From positions 1,860,001 to 1,924,000 of the forward strand of contig NZ_JAYXHR010000001.1 of the NCBI RefSeq assembly GCF_036017065.1: a stretch of DNA of 64,000 bases. Direction: 5' to 3'. The notes under the pieces are model-generated. The model ran no database searches, was not told where the DNA came from, and saw nothing but the letters and a program-made list of their open reading frames with translations. The DNA is from Uliginosibacterium sp036017065 (GTDB taxonomy: Bacteria; Pseudomonadota; Gammaproteobacteria; Burkholderiales; Rhodocyclaceae). Both the position numbers and the translations under genes were made by a program. Below are positions 33,079-40,895 of this stretch, piece by piece (positions within the stretch are counted from its first letter, which is position 1; each line of letters begins with the position of its first letter).

Positions 33079-34017
33079 TCAGCGCGCGGCGCGCACGGCG
33101 TCCAGCGCGGTGCAGACCGCGTCGGCGGCGTCCAGGATGCGCGGGCCATGGCGGGCGATGAGATCGCCGGGAATGGTCCACACCTGGCCGTTCTTCACGG
33201 CCCGCATGCTCGTATAGCGTTGCCAGTGCGCGAGGCTCTGCGCCTGCGGATCGCGCAGCGGCGCCAGGTCGGCGTCGTCGCGGCTGCGATGGGCCGCCAG
33301 GATGACCTCGGGGTTGGCCGCTACCACGCTTTCGGTGGACAGTTGCGGCACCAGCATCGGCTGGTCGGCAAACACGTTCTCGCCACCGCACAGGGCCATG
33401 ACATCCGAAATGAGGTGGGTGCCGTTGATGGTCATCAGCGGCTGCGACCAGATCTGGTAGAAGGTCCGCACCCTGGGCACGCCAGCGTGGCGCGCACGCT
33501 GGCTGGCGAGGCGCGCGCGGTAGCGCGTCGAGGCATCACGGGCCGCCGCCTCGGTCCCGAAGAGCCGCCCCAGGCGCTCGAACACCGCCGGCAGGTCATC
33601 GAGGTGCTTGGGCTCCAGGTAGAACATCGGGATACCCATCGCCCGCAGCCGTTCGATCTCGCGCTGGCCGTTGCCGTGGTACCACACGAAGATCATGTCC
33701 GGCTTCAGCGTGGCGATCCGCTCCAGGTCCAGCTTCTGGTTGCTGCCCACCCGCGGCAGGGCGCGCGCAGCGGCCGGGTAGTCGCTGTACTCCACCACGC
33801 CGACCAGGCGGTCACCGCCGCCCGTGGCAAAGATCAGCTCGGTGAGGCTGGGGGCCAGCGCAATGGCGCGCTGCACGGGCCGGGCCAGCGTGTGTTCGCG
33901 GCCCGCGTCGTCGCGCACCACGAAGGGCCGGACGGGCTCCTGGGCATGCACGGGCAGTGTGCAGGCGAGCACCAACCACCACGACACGAGTATTTTCACG
34001 CTCGACAATCTGTTCAT
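33079..34017 (-). CDS. btuF: cobalamin/corrinoid periplasmic binding protein BtuF
   Basis: 312 residues. Signal peptide MNRLSSVKILVSWWLVLACTLPVHA, then a two-lobe helical-backbone binding fold: RAIALAPSLTELIFATGGGDRLVGVVEYSDYP and GSNQKLDLERIATLKPDMIFVW are BtuF hallmarks. It hands corrinoids from the outer-membrane receptor to BtuCD. The start overlaps the btuD stop (ATGA). Last gene of the coupled cobalamin series; the same family binds iron chelators, but the neighbours make B12 the natural ligand. Confidence 0.9.
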   Translation of the reverse strand: MNRLSSVKILVSWWLVLACTLPVHAQEPVRPFVVRDDAGREHTLARPVQRAIALAPSLTELIFATGGGDRLVGVVEYSDYPAAARALPRVGSNQKLDLERIATLKPDMIFVWYHGNGQREIERLRAMGIPMFYLEPKHLDDLPAVFERLGRLFGTEAAARDASTRYRARLASQRARHAGVPRVRTFYQIWSQPLMTINGTHLISDVMALCGGENVFADQPMLVPQLSTESVVAANPEVILAAHRSRDDADLAPLRDPQAQSLAHWQRYTSMRAVKNGQVWTIPGDLIARHGPRILDAADAVCTALDAVRAAR

Positions 34018-34859
34018 TGTCCTGTCTTCCTCTGTTCGTTGCCGCCGTTCCCGGTTGCGGACAGATCCACCCGGAACCAGCGCGCATCGCCCTCCTCCAG
34101 CACGCTGACCGGTACGGCGTAGGCGTGCGACAGGGGGGCGGCCTGCAATATTTCGTCGCGCGTGCCGGCCGCGAAACCGCCCCGTCCGTCCAGGAGCAAG
34201 GCATGCGTGGCAAAGCTCCACGCCATGTTGAGATCGTGGACCGCCGCGAACACCGTGCCACCGGCGGCCGACCACGCCGTCAGCAAGGGTTGCAGCAATA
34301 CCTGGTGCGCCCAGTCCAGGTGCGCCGTCGGCTCGTCCAGCAGCAGCAGCGGCGCGGCCTGCGCGCAGGCCGTGGCGAGTGCCACCCGCTGACGTTCGCC
34401 GCCGGACAGCGTGCGCACATCGCTGTCGGCCAGCGCACCGACGTCAAAGCGCTGCAACCAGTCGCGCGCGACGTCCTCCGCGCGCTGTGCGCTCACCGCT
34501 GGTTGCGTGGCCACGACGGCGCAGGCCACCGTCTCCCAGCTGCTTGCCGGAAAGGGGTCCAGCCAGAACTGCGGGCACCAGGCGCGCTGCCTGACCAGCT
34601 CGCGCGCCGGCCACTGCGCCAGCACCCGCTCGCCGATACGCAATTCCCCGCCAGCGGGAAGCGCCAGGCCGGCGACCGCCGCCAGCAAGGTGGACTTGCC
34701 GGCGCCGTTGGGCCCCAGCAACGCCCAGCGCTGCCCCGGCTCGATGGACAGCGACAAGCCGGACACCAGCAAGCGGCCCGCACCGCCGGCGCGCAGTGAC
34801 AGCTCGCGCAGATGCAGCGGCAGGGGCGATGCATTCAGGTGGATATTCTGCTGGCTCAT
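34014..34859 (-). CDS. btuD: cobalamin ABC transporter ATP-binding protein BtuD
   Basis: 281-residue ABC ATPase of the FecCD/BtuCD type. Walker A GPNGAGKST (49-57), signature LSGGERQRVALA, Walker B LLLLDEPTAHLD and H-loop in AAVHDLN. Drives corrinoid import through BtuC. ATG 34859 overlaps the btuC stop and its own stop overlaps the btuF start, so the three are translationally coupled. Confidence 0.93.
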   Translation of the reverse strand: MSQQNIHLNASPLPLHLRELSLRAGGAGRLLVSGLSLSIEPGQRWALLGPNGAGKSTLLAAVAGLALPAGGELRIGERVLAQWPARELVRQRAWCPQFWLDPFPASSWETVACAVVATQPAVSAQRAEDVARDWLQRFDVGALADSDVRTLSGGERQRVALATACAQAAPLLLLDEPTAHLDWAHQVLLQPLLTAWSAAGGTVFAAVHDLNMAWSFATHALLLDGRGGFAAGTRDEILQAAPLSHAYAVPVSVLEEGDARWFRVDLSATGNGGNEQRKTGQ

Positions 34860-35839
34860 CGCCCCTGGCTCCTTCGCAACAGCAGGAACAGGAACAGCGG
34901 CACCCCCACCGCCGCCGACACCACTCCGACCGGCAATTGCGCGGGCGCGATCAAGGTGCGCGCCACCGTATCCGCCAGCACCAGGAACACCCCGCCGAAC
35001 ACAGCGGAGAAAGGCAACAGGGCACGCGCATGGCGCAGGCCCACCAGCCGGACGATGTGCGGCGCCACCAGTCCCACGAAGCCGATGCTCCCCGCCGTCG
35101 CCACCGCGGCGCCGGTCGCGATGCAGGCCGCCAGGATGGCCAGCCGGCGCCGTTGCGCGACCGGCACCCCGAGCGTCCACGCCCAGGCATCGCCACGCGT
35201 CAGCCAGTCCAGTTCGCGCGCCCGCGGCCAGGCCAGCAGCAAGGCGAGGCCGACCGCCGCCCACAGCGGCCACCACAGCGAGGCGCCGTTCAGGTCGCCC
35301 AGCAGCCAGAAGACCAGGCTGCGCAACTGCTGGTCGTTGGCCACGGCCAGCATGAAGGACACCGCCGCGCCGCAGGCCGCGCCGATCATCACACCGACCA
35401 GCAGGACCACCACCGTGCCGGGCTGGTTGGCGATGCGGCCGGCACTGTTGCCCATCGCGCGCCAGGTGAACAGGAAGGCGAGGCTGGTGGCCGCCAGGGC
35501 GCCGAGTACGGCGCCGACTTCCGGCGCCAGGAACAGGCCTGCGGGCAACAGCATGAGCGCCAGCAGGGCACCGACCGATGCACCGCTGCTGACCCCCAGC
35601 ACGTACGGGTCGGCCAGCGGGTTGCGGGTGACGAGTTGTATCAGGGCACCGGCCAGCGCCAGGCCGGCACCGGTGCCGAAGGCGGACAGCACGCGTGGCA
35701 GGCGGATCAGCCACAGAATGTCGCCCTGCGGCCAGCCCCAGCCGGACGAACCCGCCATCAGGCCGATGCAAAGCGCGGCCGGCACGCACACGGCAGCGAG
35801 CAGCAAGGCCGCGGCGAGCGGCGGTGGCTTCAGGATCAT
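34856..35839 (-). CDS. btuC: cobalamin ABC transporter permease BtuC
   Basis: 327-residue FecCD-family permease with about ten hydrophobic helices. Characteristic pieces are LPRVLSAFGTGAGLALAGALIQ, NPLADPYVLGVSSGASVGA, and GFVGLVAPHIVRLVGLRHA, the last being the loop that touches the ATPase. ATG 35839 overlaps the HAD gene stop (ATGA). With btuD and btuF it forms a full corrinoid importer, fed by BtuB. Confidence 0.93.
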   Translation of the reverse strand: MILKPPPLAAALLLAAVCVPAALCIGLMAGSSGWGWPQGDILWLIRLPRVLSAFGTGAGLALAGALIQLVTRNPLADPYVLGVSSGASVGALLALMLLPAGLFLAPEVGAVLGALAATSLAFLFTWRAMGNSAGRIANQPGTVVVLLVGVMIGAACGAAVSFMLAVANDQQLRSLVFWLLGDLNGASLWWPLWAAVGLALLLAWPRARELDWLTRGDAWAWTLGVPVAQRRRLAILAACIATGAAVATAGSIGFVGLVAPHIVRLVGLRHARALLPFSAVFGGVFLVLADTVARTLIAPAQLPVGVVSAAVGVPLFLFLLLRRSQGR

Positions 35840-36513
35840 CGCGGCCCCGGCGCCCCGGGCAGCAGCGGAAGCAGTTCCGCCAACACGGCGATCCTGGCGC
35901 GATGGCAAGGCACGAGATCGGTCGGCCACGCCAGGTGACGCTGCAGCCAGATGGCATGCAGCCCGGCCGCCGCGGCGCCCTGCACGTCGGCACGCGGATC
36001 GTCGCCGACGAACCAGGCCGCCTCGGCCATCACGCCAAGCTGTTCGAGGGCATGCGCGAAGATGCGGGCATCCGGCTTGTCGATACCCAGTTCGCCGGAG
36101 ATCGTCACTGCATCGACCAGACCGCCCAGTGCGCTGTTGTCGATCTTGGCGCGCTGCGTGCGCGACTGGCCGTTGCTCACGATGCCGATCGCGTAGCCGC
36201 GCTCCTTCAGTTCGCGCAGCACCGGCACCGCATCGTCGAACAGGGGCGGCTCGTTCCAGGCGGTGGCGACGAAGGTCTCGGCCACCTCGATCGGATCGGC
36301 ATGCGGCAGGCATTCGGCGCACAGGCGCTCGAAAAACACCGGGCGCTTGACGCGGCCGTTGCCGTCCAGCTCCATGAAGCGCGCCAGGAAGGCGGCACCA
36401 TCCGTCATCGTCGTCCGGCCACTGTCCCACAGGCCCTTCGCGGAGCGCAGCAGACCTGCCCGGCGGTCGACCAGGGTTTCGTCCAGATCGAAAACAACGG
36501 CTGCCTTGCTCAT
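35836..36513 (-). CDS. HAD-superfamily hydrolase inside the cobalamin operon
   Basis: 225 residues. Motif I DLDETLVDR with nucleophile D9 and acid D11, motif II IVSNG, motif III Lys near GIDKPDARIF, and motif IV GDDPRADV are intact, with a helical C1 cap between I and II. General HAD phosphatases of this type act on small phosphates. Its start overlaps the cobQ stop and its stop overlaps the btuC start, so it is made in step with cobalamin proteins. The alpha-ribazole phosphatase role is filled by cobC elsewhere in the window, so the substrate is open. Confidence 0.87.
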   Translation of the reverse strand: MSKAAVVFDLDETLVDRRAGLLRSAKGLWDSGRTTMTDGAAFLARFMELDGNGRVKRPVFFERLCAECLPHADPIEVAETFVATAWNEPPLFDDAVPVLRELKERGYAIGIVSNGQSRTQRAKIDNSALGGLVDAVTISGELGIDKPDARIFAHALEQLGVMAEAAWFVGDDPRADVQGAAAAGLHAIWLQRHLAWPTDLVPCHRARIAVLAELLPLLPGAPGPR

Positions 36514-38045
36514 GCCGTGCCCTGCACAGGCACTGCACCCGCGCTGGCCTGCAGTATCTGCATCAGTACCGCCGTGTCCATGTGCGCGGCCACCGTGTCG
36601 GCCAGCCGTTCGATGCTGGCTTCGCGCAAGGCGGCCAGGTCCGGCGCCCGCGGCGCGGCCAGGCCCGCCCAGTCCAGCAATGCGTCGCAGGCTGCGGGCT
36701 CGTCGAAGAGGCCATGCACATAGCTGCCTAGCACCTGCCCTGCCGCATCGATGGCGCCATCCGCGATGCTGTCCTCGCCCCCTGCAAGCAGCACGGCCGG
36801 CCGTGCCATCGCCGGCCCCTCGCTGGCGCCGGCATGGATTTCGTAGCCACGCAGCGGCGCGTCACGCAGGCACAGGCGCCCGCTCACGTTGCGCAATTGC
36901 TTCTGCGCCTGCAGCACGGTGCGCATGTCCAGCCAGCCCAGCCCGTCGCTGGCACCCGGTGCGCCTTCCAGGCCGAGCGGGTCGTCGATCTGCCGGCCCA
37001 GCATCTGGAAGCCCCCGCACACGCCGATGAGCTTGCCGCCATAGCGCAGGTGCCGCGCGATCGCCGCGTCCCAGCCCTGCGCGCGCAGCCACGCGAGGTC
37101 CGCTCGCACGGCCTTCGAGCCGGGCAGGATAATGAGGTCCGCCGGCGGGATGGGTTCGTCCGGGCCGATGAAGCGGAAGTCCACCTGCGGGTGGATGCGC
37201 AAGGCATCGAAATCGGTGTGGTTGGAGATGCGCGGCGTCACCGGGACGATGATCCGCAGCCGGGGCACGTCAGCCTGCGCGGCGGGTGTCGTTGCGGGAC
37301 TCGTTGCAGGCACAAGGTCGCGCGCGATGGCGTCCTCCGCCTCCAGCTGCAGGCCGTGAAGATAGGGCAGCACGCCCAGCACCGGTTTGCCGGTGCGTTC
37401 CTCCAGCCAGTCCAGGCCCGACTGCAGCAGCGCGATGTCGCCACGGAACCGGTTGATGACGAACCCCTTCACCCGCACCTGCTCGCTCTCCGACAGCAAG
37501 GCCAGCGTGCCGACGAGGTGCGCAAACACGCCGCCGCGGTCGATGTCGGCGACGAGGATCACCGGACAGTCCACCGCCTCCGCGAAACCCATGTTGGCGA
37601 TGTCGTTGGCACGCAGGTTGATCTCGGCCGGCGAGCCGGCGCCCTCCACGACCACGCAGGCATGGCGTGCGCGCAGGCGCGCGAAGGAGTCGAGCACCGC
37701 CGCGCGGGCGGTCTGTTTGTAGGCGTGGTAGTCCAGGGCATCCATGTTGCCGATGGCATGGCCCTGGATGATGACCTGCGCGCCGACATCGGTGTTCGGC
37801 TTCAGCAGCACCGGGTTCATGTCGACATGCGGAGCGATGCCGCATGCCGCCGCCTGCGCGGCCTGGGCACGGCCGATCTCGCCGAAGCCGCCGCGGCCGT
37901 CACTCGCCACCGCGGCGTTGAGCGCCATGTTCTGGGGCTTGAACGGCGCCACATCGACACCCTGCCGCAGCAGCCAGCGGCAGATGGCCGCCACCAGCGT
38001 GCTCTTGCCGGCGTCCGAGGTGCAACCCTGCACCATCAGCATCAT
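36510..38045 (-). CDS. cobQ: cobyric acid synthase CobQ/CbiP
   Basis: 511-residue amidotransferase that uses glutamine and ATP to amidate four side chains of adenosylcobyrinic a,c-diamide to give cobyric acid. The N-terminal dethiobiotin-synthetase-like ATP site reads VQGCTSDAGKSTLVAA; the C-terminal class I glutaminase has GVCGGFQMLG with the catalytic Cys, and YEIHAGASEG plus a distal HGLFDE supply the His/Glu partners. Several ATGs cluster at the start; 38045 is chosen because it overlaps the upstream stop as ATGA. Confidence 0.95.
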   Translation of the reverse strand: MMLMVQGCTSDAGKSTLVAAICRWLLRQGVDVAPFKPQNMALNAAVASDGRGGFGEIGRAQAAQAAACGIAPHVDMNPVLLKPNTDVGAQVIIQGHAIGNMDALDYHAYKQTARAAVLDSFARLRARHACVVVEGAGSPAEINLRANDIANMGFAEAVDCPVILVADIDRGGVFAHLVGTLALLSESEQVRVKGFVINRFRGDIALLQSGLDWLEERTGKPVLGVLPYLHGLQLEAEDAIARDLVPATSPATTPAAQADVPRLRIIVPVTPRISNHTDFDALRIHPQVDFRFIGPDEPIPPADLIILPGSKAVRADLAWLRAQGWDAAIARHLRYGGKLIGVCGGFQMLGRQIDDPLGLEGAPGASDGLGWLDMRTVLQAQKQLRNVSGRLCLRDAPLRGYEIHAGASEGPAMARPAVLLAGGEDSIADGAIDAAGQVLGSYVHGLFDEPAACDALLDWAGLAAPRAPDLAALREASIERLADTVAAHMDTAVLMQILQASAGAVPVQGTA

Positions 38046-39052
38046 GGCTGCCATGCCCCCAGCACGTCCGCGAGTTTCTCCCAGCCCGCCTCGTCCGCCG
38101 GCAGGCCGATGCGGATGCCGGTGTGCGGTGGCTCCGGGAAATGCCGGACGAGTATCGCCTTGCGCGCGCAGTGGTCGTGGAGTTCCCGGGCACGGCCCAG
38201 CGGCAACCAGCGGAACAGGGCGCAGCCGCTGGTCGATTCCAGGCCGTTTGCCGCCAGCAGGTCGGCGAGCCGCGCGCTGTCGCGCTGCAGTCGTTCCCGC
38301 GTCGATGCCTGCCAGGCGGCATCGGCCAGCGCCCGTTGCGCGACCCAGCGGGCGGGGTGGCTGAGCGCCCACGGCCCGACTTCATCGTGCAGCGCGTCGA
38401 TGATGGTCCGCGGGCCCAGTACGAAGCCGCAGCGCAGCCCCGCCAGCCCCCAGAACTTGCCCAGCGAGCGCAGCAGCACGAGACCCGGCCGCCCGGCTTC
38501 GGCGATCAGGCTGTGCGCCGGCGTCGCGTCGATGAAGGCCTCGTCCACCACCAGGCAGCCACCGCGCGCGGCCAGCCCGGCACGCCAGGCCTGCAGTTGC
38601 GCCAGCGGACGCAAGGCGCCGCTGGGGTTGTCCGGATTCACCACCACCAGCACGTCCAGCATCGGCAGGTGGCGTTCGACATCGTCGAAACCGATCTCGC
38701 GCACGGCATGGCCGGCGCGCCGCCAGGCCTGCGCATGCTCCGCGTAGGTCGGCGACACGATGCCGACCCGGCTGGTCGCCCACAGGCGCGGCAGGGCCTG
38801 GATGGCGGCCTGCGACCCGGGCACGGGCAGGATCGGCGCGGTGCCGAAGTACGCGCTCATCGCCATCACGAGGCCGTCCTCTTCCTCGGGGAGCCGCTGC
38901 CACGCTGTGGGCGGCAGTTCCGGCACCGGCCAGCCTTGGGGATTGATGCCGGTCGACAGGTCCAGCCAGTGCTGCAGCGGAATACGCCAGTGATGGGCGG
39001 CCGCGCGCAGGCGGCCACCGTGCGGCAGGGAGCCTTCAGCCATTTCAGCCAT
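38042..39052 (-). CDS. cobD: threonine-phosphate decarboxylase / aminotransferase (CobD/CobC type)
   Basis: 336-residue PLP enzyme of the histidinol-phosphate aminotransferase fold. It opens HGGRLRAAAHHWRIPLQHWLDLSTGINPQGWP, the CobD/CobC family pattern, and LLRSLGKFWGLAGLRCG carries the PLP Lys. It makes (R)-1-amino-2-propanol O-2-phosphate from L-threonine phosphate for the cobalamin linker. The start at 39052 has GGAG seven bases upstream and overlaps cbiB by eight bases; the next ATG at 39043 is less well placed. A threonine kinase is not in the window. Confidence 0.9.
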   Translation of the reverse strand: MAEMAEGSLPHGGRLRAAAHHWRIPLQHWLDLSTGINPQGWPVPELPPTAWQRLPEEEDGLVMAMSAYFGTAPILPVPGSQAAIQALPRLWATSRVGIVSPTYAEHAQAWRRAGHAVREIGFDDVERHLPMLDVLVVVNPDNPSGALRPLAQLQAWRAGLAARGGCLVVDEAFIDATPAHSLIAEAGRPGLVLLRSLGKFWGLAGLRCGFVLGPRTIIDALHDEVGPWALSHPARWVAQRALADAAWQASTRERLQRDSARLADLLAANGLESTSGCALFRWLPLGRARELHDHCARKAILVRHFPEPPHTGIRIGLPADEAGWEKLADVLGAWQP

Positions 39053-39962
39053 ACAGGCGCTCCGCCAGCCACAGCAGCAGCACCAGCGCGGCGCACCACA
39101 GCCAGGTGGTCCGTCGCACCAGCAGGACCGCACGCCAGATGTCGCCGGCATGCGGCGCGGCGCCGATGCCGAACACCGGCCGCTCTTCATGCTGGCCGTG
39201 GTAGGTGGCTGCACCACCGACGCGCAAACCCAGCGCGCCAGCCCCCGCCGCCATCACCGGGCCGGCGTTCGGGCTGTCGTGCAAGGGGGCCTGGGTGCGC
39301 CAGCAGTTGATCGCCTCGGTGAAGCGTCCGAACAGGGCGTAGCTGAATGCGGTGAGGCGCGCCGGGACATAGGCGAGCACATCGTCGATCCGCGCCGCCG
39401 CCCAGCCGAAATGAAGGTAGCGCGGCGTGCGGTAGCCCCACATCGCGTCCAGCGTGTTGGCCAGGCGGAACAGCACCGCACCCGGCCCCCCCAGCAGGGC
39501 GAACCAGAACAACGTGCCGAAGACGGCGTCATTGCCGTTCTCCAGCACCGATTCGATGGTGGCGGCCGCCACGCCGGATTCGTCGAGCGTCGTGGTGTCG
39601 CGACTGACCATGCGCGACAGTGCGCTGCGAGCCGCGTCCAGGTCACCGGCGGCAAGGGGCTGCATCACCGCCCGCGCGTGTTCGCCCAGGCTGCGCGCGC
39701 CCAGCGCGAGAAACAGCAACACCGCATCCACCCACCAGCCCAGGTGCAGGCACAGCCACATGCTGACGGCCACCGCGGGAACCACCGCCAACACCCAGGC
39801 CAGCACGCCGCCGCCCCGCTGGACCGCCGTGGTGGCGCCATCGACATTCAGGTTCGCCTCCAGCATCGCCGCCCAACGCCCGAAGCCCACCAGCGGATGC
39901 CAGCGCTTCGGCTCGCCGAGCAGGGTGTCGAGGAGATAACCGAGGATCAGGGCGAAGCTCAT
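39045..39962 (-). CDS. cbiB: adenosylcobinamide-phosphate synthase CbiB
   Basis: 305-residue inner-membrane protein that joins the aminopropanol phosphate to adenosylcobyric acid. N-terminus SFALILGYLLDTLLGEPKRWHPLVGFGRW is the family signature; NGNDAVFGTLFWFALLGGPGAVLFRLANTLDAMWGY and GPVMAAGAGALGLRVGG are also diagnostic. Several hydrophobic helices. ATG 39962 is chosen (a TTG three codons earlier is less likely). No clear Shine-Dalgarno. Named cobD in the Pseudomonas scheme. Confidence 0.93.
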   Translation of the reverse strand: MSFALILGYLLDTLLGEPKRWHPLVGFGRWAAMLEANLNVDGATTAVQRGGGVLAWVLAVVPAVAVSMWLCLHLGWWVDAVLLFLALGARSLGEHARAVMQPLAAGDLDAARSALSRMVSRDTTTLDESGVAAATIESVLENGNDAVFGTLFWFALLGGPGAVLFRLANTLDAMWGYRTPRYLHFGWAAARIDDVLAYVPARLTAFSYALFGRFTEAINCWRTQAPLHDSPNAGPVMAAGAGALGLRVGGAATYHGQHEERPVFGIGAAPHAGDIWRAVLLVRRTTWLWCAALVLLLWLAERLYG

Positions 39963-39984
39963 GCGCTGCAACTACGACTGCGTA

Positions 39985-40190
39985 AGAAAAGACACGGGAT
40001 TGCGGCCTTCGCCGGAATGACGAAGGTGCAGACGAAGGCGCAGGTTCCCGACGCCATCACATCGAGCGGTTGCCGGCGGAGGAAGCGTAGCGAGCGCGCC
40101 GAGGTCGCGACGAGGCGCGGAGCTGTACGAAAAGTACAGCGAGCACCGGAATCGCGAGATCGACGTGCGCAGTCGCTTCATCCGCCAGAA
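39985..40190. repeat. non-coding interval with repeat-like sequence between cobO and cbiB
   Basis: About 230 bases without a gene in an otherwise tightly packed operon. It contains CGGCCTTCGCCGGAATGACG, a kind of sequence seen dispersed in many proteobacterial genomes, a long run rich in GAGCGCGCC and GGTCGCGACG, and a hairpin GCTGTAC-GAAAA-GTACAGC (40122-40140). It may be a dispersed repeat; one copy cannot prove this. Confidence 0.35.
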
Positions 40191-40192
40191 AC

Positions 40193-40801
40193 CTACCATT
40201 CGATGCCAGGCATGGCTTTCACTCCCGCGTGGAAGGCATGTTTCTCCAGCCGCATTTCCGTCACCGTGTCGGCAGCCTCGACCAGCCCATCCGGCGCGGC
40301 GCGCCCGGTGATGATGACGTGCTGCATGGCGGGGCGCGCCTGCACGGCGGCCAGCACTTCCTCCAGCGTCACCCAGCCGAACTTCAGCGCGTAGGTGAAT
40401 TCGTCCAGCACCAGCAGGTCCACCTTGTCGTCGGCCAGGTACGCCTTTGCCTGCTCCCACGCGGCGCGCGCGGTCTTCAGGTCCTTGTCGGCGTCCTGCG
40501 TCTCCCAGGTGAAGCCGTCGCCCATGACGTGCCAGGTCACGTCGGAGTGCTTCGTGAAGAAGGCTTCCTCGCCGGTGTCCGTCCGGCTCTTGATGAACTG
40601 CACCACCGCACAGCGCATGCCGTGACCGAGGGCGCGGGCCAGCACGCCGAACGCGGCGCTGCTCTTGCCCTTACCGGTGCCGGTATTCACCAGCAGCAGA
40701 CCGCGCTCGACGTCGGCGCGATCGATGGCGGCATCCACCACTTCCTTCTTGCGCTGCATGCGCTGGCGGTGGCGTGTGTCCTTGTCGCTATCGGTCGTCA
40801 T
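40193..40801 (-). CDS. cobO: cob(I)yrinic acid a,c-diamide adenosyltransferase
   Basis: 202-residue CobA/CobO/BtuR family enzyme that adds the 5'-deoxyadenosyl group to reduced corrinoid. The reversed P-loop GTGKGKSSAAFG (41-52) binds ATP; LVLDEFTYALKFGWV and the C-terminal ITGRAAPDGLVEAADTVTEM are typical, and the end HAFHAGVKAMPGIEW matches CobO. ATG 40801 is used; the frame extends upstream without a start of merit. It follows btuB on the same strand by 94 bases, so it is probably under the same riboswitch. Confidence 0.94.
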   Translation of the reverse strand: MTTDSDKDTRHRQRMQRKKEVVDAAIDRADVERGLLLVNTGTGKGKSSAAFGVLARALGHGMRCAVVQFIKSRTDTGEEAFFTKHSDVTWHVMGDGFTWETQDADKDLKTARAAWEQAKAYLADDKVDLLVLDEFTYALKFGWVTLEEVLAAVQARPAMQHVIITGRAAPDGLVEAADTVTEMRLEKHAFHAGVKAMPGIEW

Positions 40802-40895
40802 GGCAGATGTGTTCCCGCGAAAATCGCCGCAGGCCCGCACCGGCGGACCTGCGGACGCGCATTGCTGCGCCTTCCTGTTGCACTTTCCCGTGCGC

